Below are positions 25,160 through 36,200 of a stretch of DNA of 64,000 bases, in pieces (the stretch's first letter is position 1; each line of letters opens with the position of its first letter). The stretch lies in assembly GCA_023053545.1 (NCBI GenBank), contig JAKZAN010000001.1, forward strand, positions 7,212,565 to 7,276,564, in the 5' to 3' direction. The stretch is from Lepidurus packardi (taxonomy: Eukaryota; Arthropoda; Branchiopoda; Notostraca; Triopsidae). The translations under genes and the position numbers were made by a program. The notes under the pieces are model-generated. The model did not search any database, was not told the origin of the DNA, and saw only the letters and a program-made list of their open reading frames with translations.

Positions 25160-26790
25160 CATGTCCACTGAAGCTCACGTATTATACTTGATACTTACCG
25201 TATTAATTACAGTCACGCGAGGAAACATGTCTCCATTTCCCACATCCATGATAACTGATTCCGTATAGTTTTCGCTTTTTAAAAATAACATTCGCTTGTC
25301 ATATCTCTCTGAAATTGAAAAAGAGTTGGCACTTTTCTTGTCTTCTCACACAGTGCTTATTTGATGACATGTTTATTTGCGATGCGAATAGTATTGTATA
25401 ATGCAATTCGCATTCGCTTTGAAGGAAAGTTGGTGGCTAACGCACCAGCATGCCAAATGCGAATATCCTACTTCTTTGTTGGATCACATCCAGGAAAGTG
25501 AACATATTCAGCTAATCTTTTGGCATGGCTGTCTTGTAGCGTTACTCAGTTCTTTGGCGAAGAGGAGACCCATCGTCCTAACTAAATTTCACATCGTTAT
25601 TTGATGACGTAATTTTCAATAAAAGTTATTATCCCATAATCGTCTCTAGTTCAGAGAACGTATAATTATTGTATCAAAATGATGGGTAAGAATAAGTCTA
25701 TTAAATAAAAAAAACATGTTCATGGGTACAAGATTTTTAGAGAACAAATAATTTTGGACATGGATGGAATTCAATGAATTCACCTCCTTGATGTACTTTA
25801 CAGTTTAGCTCTATAGTAATATTGATTTAACCAAATGTATTAGCTAAAACAGGTAAAAGTTCTCGACACATAAGACATTTTGTATTTTTGTTTTGAACAA
25901 ACGCAAGAAGAGGGAAGTAATTCAAGTCGTGGTTTCGAAATCATTATTTTTTCTATCTGATTATTTTCGTTCGGAAATAAGATAATGTTTTCAAGTCATG
26001 CAGTGAGGATATCTTTCCAAGTTTTGATAACAGTAGCTGATTTTAAACATAATCATAGTAGTACCACTTTTAAATTACAAATAAGAATGTTAATCGCGAC
26101 TCCACATTTTCCAAGTAAGCGCATTTTCAAGTATGGATTCCCATCTTTACAATTCTGTTTTTAAAATTTTCCCAAGTATTAAAAAAAGAAAAATGGGCTT
26201 AGTATCGTTCAAGCTCCAATTTTTATACTCAACCTTTTTTATGAAGAAATAAACAACAATAACAAGCCATATTAAAAGATAAGAAAAGAAAAGTGGGAAC
26301 TGAATATCATATTAATTTGTAACAGAGAAGCAAGGAAACGTACAGAAGCAATACCTAGTAAAACGTAATAATAAGTGAACACAAAATTACTCCAAGGGTT
26401 CTCTTTTGTTTTTTACAATTATTGTTTTGTACAATAAAATCTTCATTTGGTTTAGGAAAGTCGGGTTTCCGGTGAAATCTTGTCACTCACGTCTCATTCT
26501 ACTCTATATTGTTACTTTGTTTTGCAAATGTCAAATACATTTTGAAACACTAGGGGAGCAAGCGAGGTATTTTTTTCAATCCGAATCCTTTCAACAACAA
26601 TGGCACTTTCAAAAGGATAAGATATTGATAAATTGTAGTAGCCTTTTTGTAGTCTGGCATTAAGAAAGCCTCGTTTGTGCCACATACAGTTAGCTCAAAC
26701 AACAAAGTGAACTGCATTTTTAATAATTTGATATGCGGGTAATATTTTTTGAATATTTAGAATGATTGTATTAATCAATAACCACAATTT
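25160..26790. other. AT-rich intergenic between the transglutaminases
   Basis: No gene, clear repeat or family match is seen. Open frames are short and AT-driven. The left end holds upstream sequence of copy 1; the right end runs into the 3' flank of copy 2. Confidence 0.45.
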
Positions 26791-26794
26791 ATAG

Positions 26795-27029
26795 ATCCGG
26801 CGAATGTGCTTCGTGTGCGCAAAGCAAGACGTGATTCGAGAATTACACACTCGTAAAACACTAGAATTGTTGTCTTTAACAAATCAAAGTAATTTCCACC
26901 GGAAAACGAAAAGACTTGCAATTAGGCCCCCAAAAGCCAGAAGCAATTATAATTAAGTCATGTTTAGTGTCCATTAGTCGCGCCCATATCGAAAACCAAT
27001 GTTAGGAGATTAACACGAATCTAATCGCG
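26795..27029 (-). repeat. 3' flank of transglutaminase 2, diverged paralogue of 20850-21075
   Basis: Shares gtgcttcgtgtg, gcaaagcaa, the C-rich ggccccc block, aagtcatgtt and gtccattagtcg-like runs with the other two 3' flanks, but with more changes. This shows that the tandem duplication included the 3' end of the transcript. Confidence 0.6.
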
Positions 27030-30000
27030 CTAATCGCGTACGGTGATAACCTTGGAGCCAACGACATCGTTGAGTTCCCTGGACGAGAAAGCGGCCACCA
27101 ATTTCTTCTCGCCTCCTTGACGAGGAGCGAACTTCTGAGTGTGGTTTACCATTTCTCCAGATTTCACATCCCTGAAATAAGATGAGACATTACGGTTAGT
27201 ACTGTAGCTATAGGACATCCCGTCGAACATACTTATATTTAATAGTTTGGGGGCGAACCAAACCGGGTCCTTCAAGGGTGAATTCGCATTCAGTGAGTGC
27301 AATCGGCAGGGGATTCATGAAACTAAAAGTCACAAAGCAATCCTGATTGGCTTGGGCTGAACCGCGTACCTGAGTATCGTTTTAGTTACTAGCAAAGAGA
27401 CAAAGAGTAATTCAATGAAGTAGTACTTGAATATCGAGCTTCGGCTTCTCCAATTGGAAGTCGTCTTGTTCGCTCCAGGTCTGTTTAGTTTCTTGCACGC
27501 AGGCAATGGAGTACAACTTGATCATCTGATGTTCGACCAGTTTATCGCGGTAGTCTTCGAATGAGAGGCGAATGGCCAGAGTTTCTCGCTGGTTGGGTTG
27601 TAGAAGAATTTGACGATCGCATCGTGCCAGCCGACGAGCAGTTTGACCAGTGTAGTAAACTGAAGACGCAGAGAGAGTAATTACAATATTACGCATCTCG
27701 CTACTACGGTTGTGGACATGGACAGTGACGGAAAATGATTGTCCATGGGGAATCTTGTCGATCTCGACCAAATCGAAGAATACGTCCTCCGTCCCTTTGC
27801 TGGGAGTAAATTCGTAAACACTTTGGGCCCGATCTACACTGCGAACAGCGTTAACTACCGAAACTCTATCAGCAGCAGATCCTAAAATAAACGGTCGTAT
27901 GAATGGTTGGTATTAGCATGCCTAATGAGCACTCAACAAAAAGACATACACATTTGAAAGAAAAAGAATGCCCACTTACCTGGATAGAGCAGCTTCTCGT
28001 CTCCAAAAGATGGAGTAATGCCTGTTAGTGCGAAATAAGTTATTGCTCGTGTTTTTAGTAAAGCAGTATGTTAATAGGGAGTTCATTTTGCGGATAAGAT
28101 TGGATAAAAAGCTGGTAGCAAGGGTAGGTTAAATGATTAGATAATTAGTGAGGATGCACCTGGCCAAGCGAGCTGTGAAGGTCGATTCCTCATGTCACAT
28201 TCTCCAGTTAAGTTCTCGTCGTAGAGTCCACGTCCCAACTGTCCCTTACCTTCTGGGTTTTTATAAAGGCTGGTAATGTCTTCGATATCGTTATCGGTGA
28301 TTTCATCTTCCATTCCTGCGCGTTTGGTTAAAATTTGTCGACCAATGCTGCAAAAAAAACGCCCCGAATTAGTCAATACTTCAACAGAACTCATTGTGAA
28401 AGTAGTCTTACTGGTAAGAGTTGACCTTGATTTTCTTGAAACCCCAATCAGATTTGTCATCTTCTTGGAAGTGACAGATGTCGGCATTCACTTCAGAAAA
28501 GACGTAGGGGGTATCGTGGGCAAATCCTACTTCTCCTTTTCGAACTGCCTCCACAGATGCCGGGCCGCATTGCATTACGCCTGAAAGTAACAGTAACATT
28601 ATACTCAGAAACTGTAGTGTGAACACGGTACCTTCAGAGTGGGCTTGAGGAGTAGCATCAGCAGCCTGCCACCCACCATACCCAGTAGGCAGATCGGGGC
28701 GAGTCATCCAAGCTTCAGTCCAAACGTGGAAGTTCCATATGGAATCGTGGCAATCACCGTCAGGGCCTCCTTTGATTTCTTCACCAAAGAGGTCGAAATA
28801 TTTGTCCACCGAAAGGCTATGGTTGGTATCGTGGGCCGAGACATAGTTGGTTACGGGTCGAGACGGGATTCCAAGTGCTCGGCAAACTACATTGAGATCA
28901 TTTGTTAAGCAAATTCAATCAATGTTAAGCAAATTGACAATAAGAAAACTTACGAGTTGTCAGCACTGCAGCGAATACCCAACATTGACCGTATTTGACA
29001 GGCTGAGCTCCTTGGCTGAGATACTTCTCGAGGATTTTGGCTGAACCAGTCCATTGCCATGGGCTAACGCCATCCTCGTAGGGTTCCTCCCACTTTCCTT
29101 CTAATAGGCCTCCATCGTCGTTAGAGTTCACCTTTGTAAGAAGTAATGGACACTTGTAGGTGTGCTTTTATGCCACTTTTGATACTTACGGCAGCCGATA
29201 GTGCTCGTACGACTTTGACGGGGTTTCCACGGTCGATTTGGTTTAGGCCAGCAATTTCAAGAAGGACCAACGCGGCGGGCAAAGAAACATCGGTGAACTG
29301 ACCATAGATCCACTTGCGACCACGTGGACGACGGTAGGTCCCAACGAATACCTTGCCTGATTCATTGAAGACGTATTCGCGTCGGAGTTCCTCATTATCC
29401 AAGTACACAGCATCATCTGGAATTTATTTCAGATGATTTTTTAAACATGTTAGTTAACAATGAAATATTTTTGTTAGTTTTTAAATTATTTACCTCTACA
29501 AAACGGGTTGAACAGTATGTATATGTCGTTCTTTACGCGGAATTCTTCCATACGGTTGCCCGGTGTTGTTGTGGTAGTTTCGATTACGCAACGCCATAGA
29601 CCGACCAGCGCGGTAGGAGGAATGTTCACCTATGTGCAAGCCTTTTAGTGAGGTTGAAGAGAGTTTGGGAGAAGTAAATACCTGCAAAGTAACGATCATT
29701 CCCTCTTGCTGATGGACGCGCACGTCCCATTTATGCGGAGCTTTAGTAAATTCGCGGTTCTGGAGTTTCAAGGGCAGTACGACCTTGGTTCCTTTTGTAA
29801 CTTGTGGATGAGGTCCTATGGAGGAGATAAATTAGTTTGGAATATAATTATATATTTTTTTTTTTTTTTACCGAAGACGAAAGAGACACGTAAGATGTCT
29901 TTGCGAGCTTCAAAGAAGCGGTCTTTGAATCGTAGAGCCATAAAGAAAGGCTGCCCGCGACGGAGAACAACTGAATTCGAAGCTGCCTGCTGGGAAGCCG

Positions 30001-30397
30001 GCGAAACCGAAGGATCTTTTAAGATTTCGTACCGGTCAGTACGATGTTCTCTAGCGTTGTCACGGCTATACATCTCAACCATATCCAGCTTGAGAGAGTC
30101 CGATGGCACAACTAATAAAAAACTCGGGTTGTCAGTTAATGTACAATGACAAAGCCAATAAATCTTACCTTCGTTGCGGGCATCTTCAGTGGCCCTTTCG
30201 AGTTTCCGGCGGCGTTCGAAGTCTTCGGCGAAATGGGCAATTAAAGATGCACGATACGAAGCATCCGACGTCGTCATATTAGGTTCAGCACTACGTCGGA
30301 CAGGGCTGGGACTTGTTCCAGGCACTCCGACAGTTAGCGGGATACCGGAAGTACTTAAGGGTCGGCGAGACACAAGAGGAGATACTGGGTTACTCAT
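27030..30397 (-). CDS. Protein-glutamine gamma-glutamyltransferase (annulin-type transglutaminase), copy 2
   Basis: Paralogue of the 21083-24420 gene with the same thirteen exons and phases: 30397-30169, 30111-29872, 29815-29682, 29629-29494, 29416-29190, 29131-28954, 28886-28632, 28580-28412, 28347-28160, 28021-27980, 27881-27427, 27369-27233 and 27171-27030; 843 codons plus stop. Twelve exons are equal in length to copy 1 and exon 9 is one codon longer. Catalytic Cys ([13 protein letters not shown]), His ([11 protein letters not shown]) and Asp (GGWQAADATPQ) are all present. The proteins look about 85-90% alike in the core and differ more in the N-terminal extension and in exon 9 (GQLGRGLYDENLTGECD here, [17 protein letters not shown] there). 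The start is MSNPVSP. As in copy 1, the in-frame hydrophobic leader (MYFIFVLAL) contains a tttgttttag acceptor and is probably intronic. Both copies look functional, so the duplication is kept by selection or recent. Confidence 0.95.
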
Positions 30398-30884
30398 ATT
30401 CGTGTATATTTGTTTGAAGTTCGAACGGCAATGCTTCCAAGTGGGATCTCTAATATGTGTTAGAGCTAAAACAAATATAAAGTACATATGTTAGTGCGAA
30501 ATCGTGTTTCTGACGTATTTGGGCACTTGAAACAGGAATTACAACTGGGCAATTGAATCAATCACGTCAAATTTGACTTTGCTGAACCCTAAAGTTTGAT
30601 GTTGCTATCCAGCTTTTTCCTGTCTTAACTTGGAACTTTCCCTAATTTGCATTCTAGCTAAAGGGAAAAAACGCATTCACGGCGTTGCATGAAGGAGGTC
30701 ATTTCATTTTCGTCATGCAAGCCTTCGTTTAAAACATGCGTTAAAAAAAATCATGTCAAAACGTGGCAAAGAATGCTACTAGAAACTTCCAGACATTATT
30801 CCAAGTTTTTTTAGCTGCCCCGTTTGACTTGGCTGTCGTCATTGGGGCCTTGCAATGGAAATAAGCGACAGTGAGGTTACTTAC

Positions 30885-31103
30885 CTAGTTTGTTTAATTC
30901 TTCTTCTTCGAAAGAAAAAGAAAATAGTAATGTTGCTGCTCGCTGTGAAACTGAGACACTGGTTCCCGTTCTATTAGGCTAAGATAAAGCGGAAAAGTTG
31001 AGTTTCCGATGGAATTCCGAAGATAGAACGTGAGAGGATGCAAGTGCTGTGATGCCAAGTGATGAACTGCTGAAGAAGGAAGGCTGGAGGAATGATTTTA
31101 TAC
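30885..31103 (-). promoter_or_regulatory. Promoter and non-coding first exon of transglutaminase 2
   Basis: The minus-strand TATA-like gtataaaa lies at 31096-31103. The leader below it aligns with the copy 1 leader and ends in a donor (aactag|gtaagt) at 30885. Conservation of the TATA-like motif, leader and donor between paralogues supports a real core promoter. Confidence 0.65.
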
Positions 31104-32538
31104 CTAATCGAGGTACTGGAGTCTGCAAGCGGAGGTTCTTGCTTGGTTAGTAATGTGGCGCAGTTTTTGGACGAGGTGGCGTGAACTTTGAACACAAAAT
31201 ATCATGTCTGCCGAGACTGACATGGTACACTTGATATGCACCGATGAATTACACTCGCGTGGGGAAACATGTCTCGAATTTCAACATCTTAGAAAAAGTG
31301 ACGCCAGGAAATTTTCCTCTATTGCAAATGTCAGTTTTCGTCATTGTCCAGACGAAAAGAGTTTAGAAAACACTAATTTTCTTCGTTTTATATAAAGCTT
31401 TTATTACTGTTGCTTAGGCTTTGGACAGGTTTAGTGGCGACAATGTATAGATAGGTCTGCATCCGCTTTCAAGGGAGGTTAGGTTATCACACATTCCAAA
31501 TGCGCATAAAAAATAAATTTGGACTACTTCCAGCATTACGTACATATTTAGCTGAAAACCTGGCAAGTGTATCCTGAAGCATTCTTTCAATTCTGGCGGA
31601 GAAAACAAATTGTAAGATTTGTCGTTCCAAGAACGCTTCGCCGCTTTTTTGACTATGTACATTTCGGTAGGCTAAAAACACGCAGACTCGTATCAAGACT
31701 TGTGCTTTTTTTTAATCACGCCAGTAGGTTGTTTTCTGATAGCTCGAGGTTTATTTATACTGATAGATGGTTTACCCTATGCCAATTACCTACCAATTAG
31801 CGTCTACTATAGTGCCAACGGCTAATTACCTAGTAATTAATAGTCGGACAGTTGTTTAGATAGTCGCATTCCGAGTTTACAAACTCTCAGCTATACAAAA
31901 GAAATAGCACAATTTGCTATTTACTTTCATTGGTATTCTCATCATTCGTTGTTCATTGGAGTATCTTGTCACGCCATAATTTAATTTACCTTTTTGTGAA
32001 ACGGCGTAGTCTTCCGCCTATTGTCGTGGTTAATACAAATTTTGTTTATCATTATAATAGACACTTAAAACACTTATCATTAATATAAACGTTTATTATT
32101 AAAATACATGTGTATCTATTATCATGATAAACAAAACTGCAATTATGGTGTGACAAGATAAATTAGATTTAGGGGAAAAGTCTGATTTTCTTCGTTACGG
32201 ACGTTTAACTGCTCCTAACGTTGTCAGATGGCGTTGCAATAATATCGATTTTAAATTTTGGGTTGCAGCTTTCTTGCTCGGATACTGAGCGACTCCTCCC
32301 CCTGATTATGATGTGAGGACGGAAACAAGTTTGACCACGAAGCACAGCTTTCGTGCATTTTTTTATAGACGGTTTTAACAAGATTACAATGTTTAAGTTT
32401 AAGAGTGAGAAACTGTTACTTTCCATGTAAAAATGCAGCATATAATCCTTCTTACCAACATTCTTAATTTTGGCTTGTCATTTGCAAGTCTTTCTGTTTG
32501 CAACGCATAAACCAATACCGCGCTAACTGCTTAAGATC
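31104..32538. other. Divergent intergenic region: transglutaminase 2 and PI3K subunit
   Basis: Holds upstream sequence for both genes. The only clear structure is the MITE at 31964-32158. No other gene is seen. Confidence 0.5.
31964..32158. mobile_element. MITE with TA target duplication (Tc1/mariner-like)
   Basis: A 195-bp non-coding element. The left end reads tcttgtcacgccataat after TA at 31962-31963. The right end is its reverse complement with one mismatch (attatggtgtgacaaga) followed by TA at 32159-32160. Inside, a second inverted pair lies at about 32036-32064 and 32109-32138 (gtttatcat core). TA duplication and short TIRs fit a non-autonomous Tc1/mariner-type element. It sits 380 bp upstream of the SH3-module start of the PI3K gene. 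Confidence 0.85.
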
Positions 32539-33219
32539 ATGGATGAAGTGGTGCTGTATTCTGCGTTGCACGCATACAAGCGCGAAAGTGTTAAACACAT
32601 AGATTTGCAAGTGAATGATGTCTTGGAAGTGCCGCGATCCTCAGCCGGTACTGACAATGATGGTTTGCTTAGATTTAACTCGCAGGGGTCCCATGGCTGG
32701 ATAAAAGGACGAAACAGAAGAACAGGCGCTGAAGGATATTTTCCAAGTAACTAAAAACTTGTATGTTTCTCTCATTTTTGGAAAGTAATATTTTTTTCTT
32801 ATTTTTACAGGTAGTTTTGTCAAGCTTACAGTCATGTCTGAAGGCACCACGCCTCCCAACGGTTTCTCTCCTACGAAATACCCTTCGCATATCCTCGTAA
32901 CGAAGTCTAAATCATTCACTTGTGGTTCCTTTGAAGAAAACGATGATTCTGGATACCTCGGATCACCGCCCCCTAGTAATATTTATTTAACCAATACCAC
33001 ATAGATCTTTACCAAGACTTTCTTACATTACAGCACGTCCTCGTGTTAATCCTCGAAGAGCTACAATTAACACTACCTCCTACATCAAGTCGAAAACAAA
33101 AGAAGAGACGAAACCCAAGCCCCATCGCTTCATAGATCTCCATTGCATTACTCCCACCATTTGTCATCATTGCAGCGACTATATTTGGGGAGAGGGAGTT
33201 GTCGGTTCGGTATGCGAAG
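32539..33219 (+). CDS. PI3K subunit, 5' module A: SH3 and first half of C1
   Basis: Exons 32539-32746, 32811-32975 and 33034-33219. The SH3 domain starts at once ([20 protein letters not shown], then [20 protein letters not shown]). It shares with vertebrate p85 SH3 the IDL...ND(I/V)L pattern and the G(W)xxGxNxxTGxxGxFP end. After a Ser-rich linker the third exon ends in [17 protein letters not shown], then 13 residues and C, which is H-x12-C-x2-C-x13-C, exactly half of a C1 zinc finger. The donor splits the codon after GAA in phase 1. I found no exon in the following 8 kb that would supply the rest of the finger. The start ATG is the first in the open frame directly before the SH3. Confidence 0.85.
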
Positions 33220-36200
33220 GTATGCCCCATTTCTCTAAGAAGTTATCAATGTTCTAGTTATCGAAGTTTGTTCCTTTTTGGGAAAAGTCACCGAGACTAG
33301 GTCTGAACGCCAGGAAGCGGTTGAACTAATCTGATAAAGATGACGTCATTTGAAGGACTCTGCGCTCTGACATAATTACTCGACAGAACTGCCAGTCTGC
33401 TGAGAAACGAAGTGTATTCTTTTTGTCGCTACTTCGAGATATAGACTTGAACCAAGCCAATTAATAGCGCCACAGATGAACATTTTTGGCCCTACGCCAT
33501 TCTGAGAACGGCACCCTTAAGCTGACCTATTTTGAACCGTGCAATACTTTTATTGCTCATTGTGCGCAGCAACGGCCCAGCCTCATCTTCCGCTCGTGAC
33601 AGTTCTCTGGCATTTTAGTCTGTCATTAGCTTCATTGTCTTCATTTGCGCGGGCGAAAAGAAGAGACAAAGGCTCGTCTTGCATACAAATGTATACAAGT
33701 TCCCGTGAGCTCCTGCCATCTAGGAATAAGTAACTGAACTCGTGCCAAAAAAACAACAAAGAAAGTTCTTGTTATTTGTAATATTATTATCCGTACTTTG
33801 ACATAATGTCAAGCGTTGTCAAATGGCAAGAAAGGGTTGCAACATGCTGAACTGAATGCTGGCAAGTATTTAAGGAAAAGAAGCAGAGGGATGGGTGTCG
33901 AACAAAGGGACTGTTTGGCTTCCAGGTGCGGCTCATTAATTAGCCTAGCAACACTTGAGACATGGCGTTGGATAGTCCACCTTGGCAACAGCGTTGGCTT
34001 TTCGTCAAAAACTTGCGTGTAATCTTTGACGCAGGGTTTGTATAGAACGATGTGTACTTTCACTTAGCGGTGACTATCCAACGATCCATTGAAGCGTGGA
34101 ACCTGCGCGGTAACTAGTTCATTGGCCTTTTTTCTGTGAGTAGGACAAACAATTTTGGGAGGCTAATTTTCCGTCGGTACTTGTCGTGTGGCAGTCCCAT
34201 CATGCGCCGTATTCAGCTGCATGTGGCTGTAACACGTTACCGGGTTTGCAGCTGGGAGTCTGCAAAAGTAGTATTATTCCGAATGACAAACCAAGGGCAC
34301 TTAAATCGCATGAGCTCATCCTGAAATTTATGCATTCTGAAGTTAATTTTAGGCATCGTTAACCGTACAGGAAAAGCATGGAGAAACAATGCCGAACATT
34401 TTAAATAGTTATTCACAGTTTTCCACCTCCTTTATTGAAGGGGGTGGAAAAGTCAAACTCTTAATTCTTTGACCTTCAATTATACTCAGCAGATGCTGAA
34501 TCGAAAGGACTGGATACTGTTTCCAACAACACAATTCATTCATGAAGCAGGTTTCCATAACTATTTTGGTTGGGAGCAGAACTTTTTTTTCTTACTTTGC
34601 TGTTTTAAGTTTAAATCAGTTCGTGACTAGAGCTTCTCTGCCCTTCCACGTGGTGTACACGTGCATTTTTTTTATTTGTCTGCTTGCCAAAAGAGAAGGA
34701 AAGAAGCATGGACCTGGGAGTGGGTGGTAACGAGTGGGGCAAAGTCGAACGAGAACGACTGCCAAAATGTCTCCAGAACGTTGGTAAAGAGTTCATCGAG
34801 TAGAGTTTTCGCAATGAGATTATGGGAAAAACCCGGATAATTTGTGGGAAACATACAAGGACACATGCTGCATTCATGATCTGGATTTGCGTTTCAGCAA
34901 TCAACAGGAAGCCTGTCGGCGTTGACTTAACCCGTTTTTGCGACGATAGAAACATATCAAGCTTTTGATTGCTTTCTGCAATACGTAAAGGGCTAAACTT
35001 GAGCATAGTGAATGCAAATCATCGCAAGATATGGTTATTTTTTTGGTTGGTGACGACTCCTGGATTAAGCTCTACAGACACGTGGTTTCTTTTGGCTTCG
35101 AAAAAGGAAAAGCGAAAAATACTCACAGAAAAGCTGAGGTCACTGGGTACGAGGAGTGCCATTATTCAGCACTCTTTCCTGGTTAACATAATGCCTTAAG
35201 GAATCTTGGGGAGATTTCGGATTCCTACGAACAATGGAAATCTTTCACAGTCTCGTTCTATCTTACTTGCTTATGTGGGTATCTATTTTTATAATTGCGC
35301 GAAACTAGCTTGGAGTACACGGCACAAAAAACCTTTCGCACCCAATACCCCACTTTCTTCCTACATTTCGTGGTAAAGTTACCATGAAAACTGTAATCTA
35401 CTGGATGAAACATAATTGGGATGCAATGCATTATTAAAACGTCAATTGCATCTAAATTATTAGGAATTGTAGCAAACATTGCGTGTGTTTGTTGTCGAAA
35501 TCACGGGCTTTCTACCGGTAAATTTGACTGGTCTTGTTGCTGGCAAGTTATCTTAGGTGTATTAAATTCGCACGTCATAGTGTGTTATTTAACATTTGTA
35601 TTCAGCATAGAAAATTATGATGGTGCTTGCGCGCCAAAAAAGTATTAGATTGTTTTGCATCGACATTTAGATATCGAATTTAGAAGGGACTTGTATCTCG
35701 GGTGCGGAGGCTTTTGGTTATTTTTTTTTATTCTTTATTCATGCGACATTTTGATACTGCGGTGTAATTTCTAAAGCAGTTTCAAACAAATTAGACTATA
35801 AATCGCATTACTAGTTAACGTGGAACCTGCAGAGTATAGTTTCAAATTTCGCTGAACTTTACGGCGTAGAAGGGGCGTTGTATTGGGCAAAACATGCAGA
35901 CCTAGTCTATCTAGCTTTGATTTGAAGGGGATAAACCTACTTGTAGTATCAGAGGGAGATTCACATGACTTTTGATTAAGTGCTTCGTCGCGTACAAAGG
36001 AAGTCGTTTCTTGTGCCAGGATAAGGAAAATGAAGCTTGGTTAGGAACTCTGAAGACTGCATATACTACTGCTTTCAGTTTTATGTACCGTGGACACGGT
36101 AGATAACCCTGAGCCAAAGACTATGCTGGAAACTTTTGGAGAATAGAGAAAAGTTTCTAGTTGAGTGCATGTGCTCAGCTCAAGTGGCGTGGCTAAATGT

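Noticed and set aside
25401..25604. 67-codon plus-strand ORF between the transglutaminases as a gene
   Set aside because: No signal peptide, domain or paralogue in the equivalent place beside copy 2.
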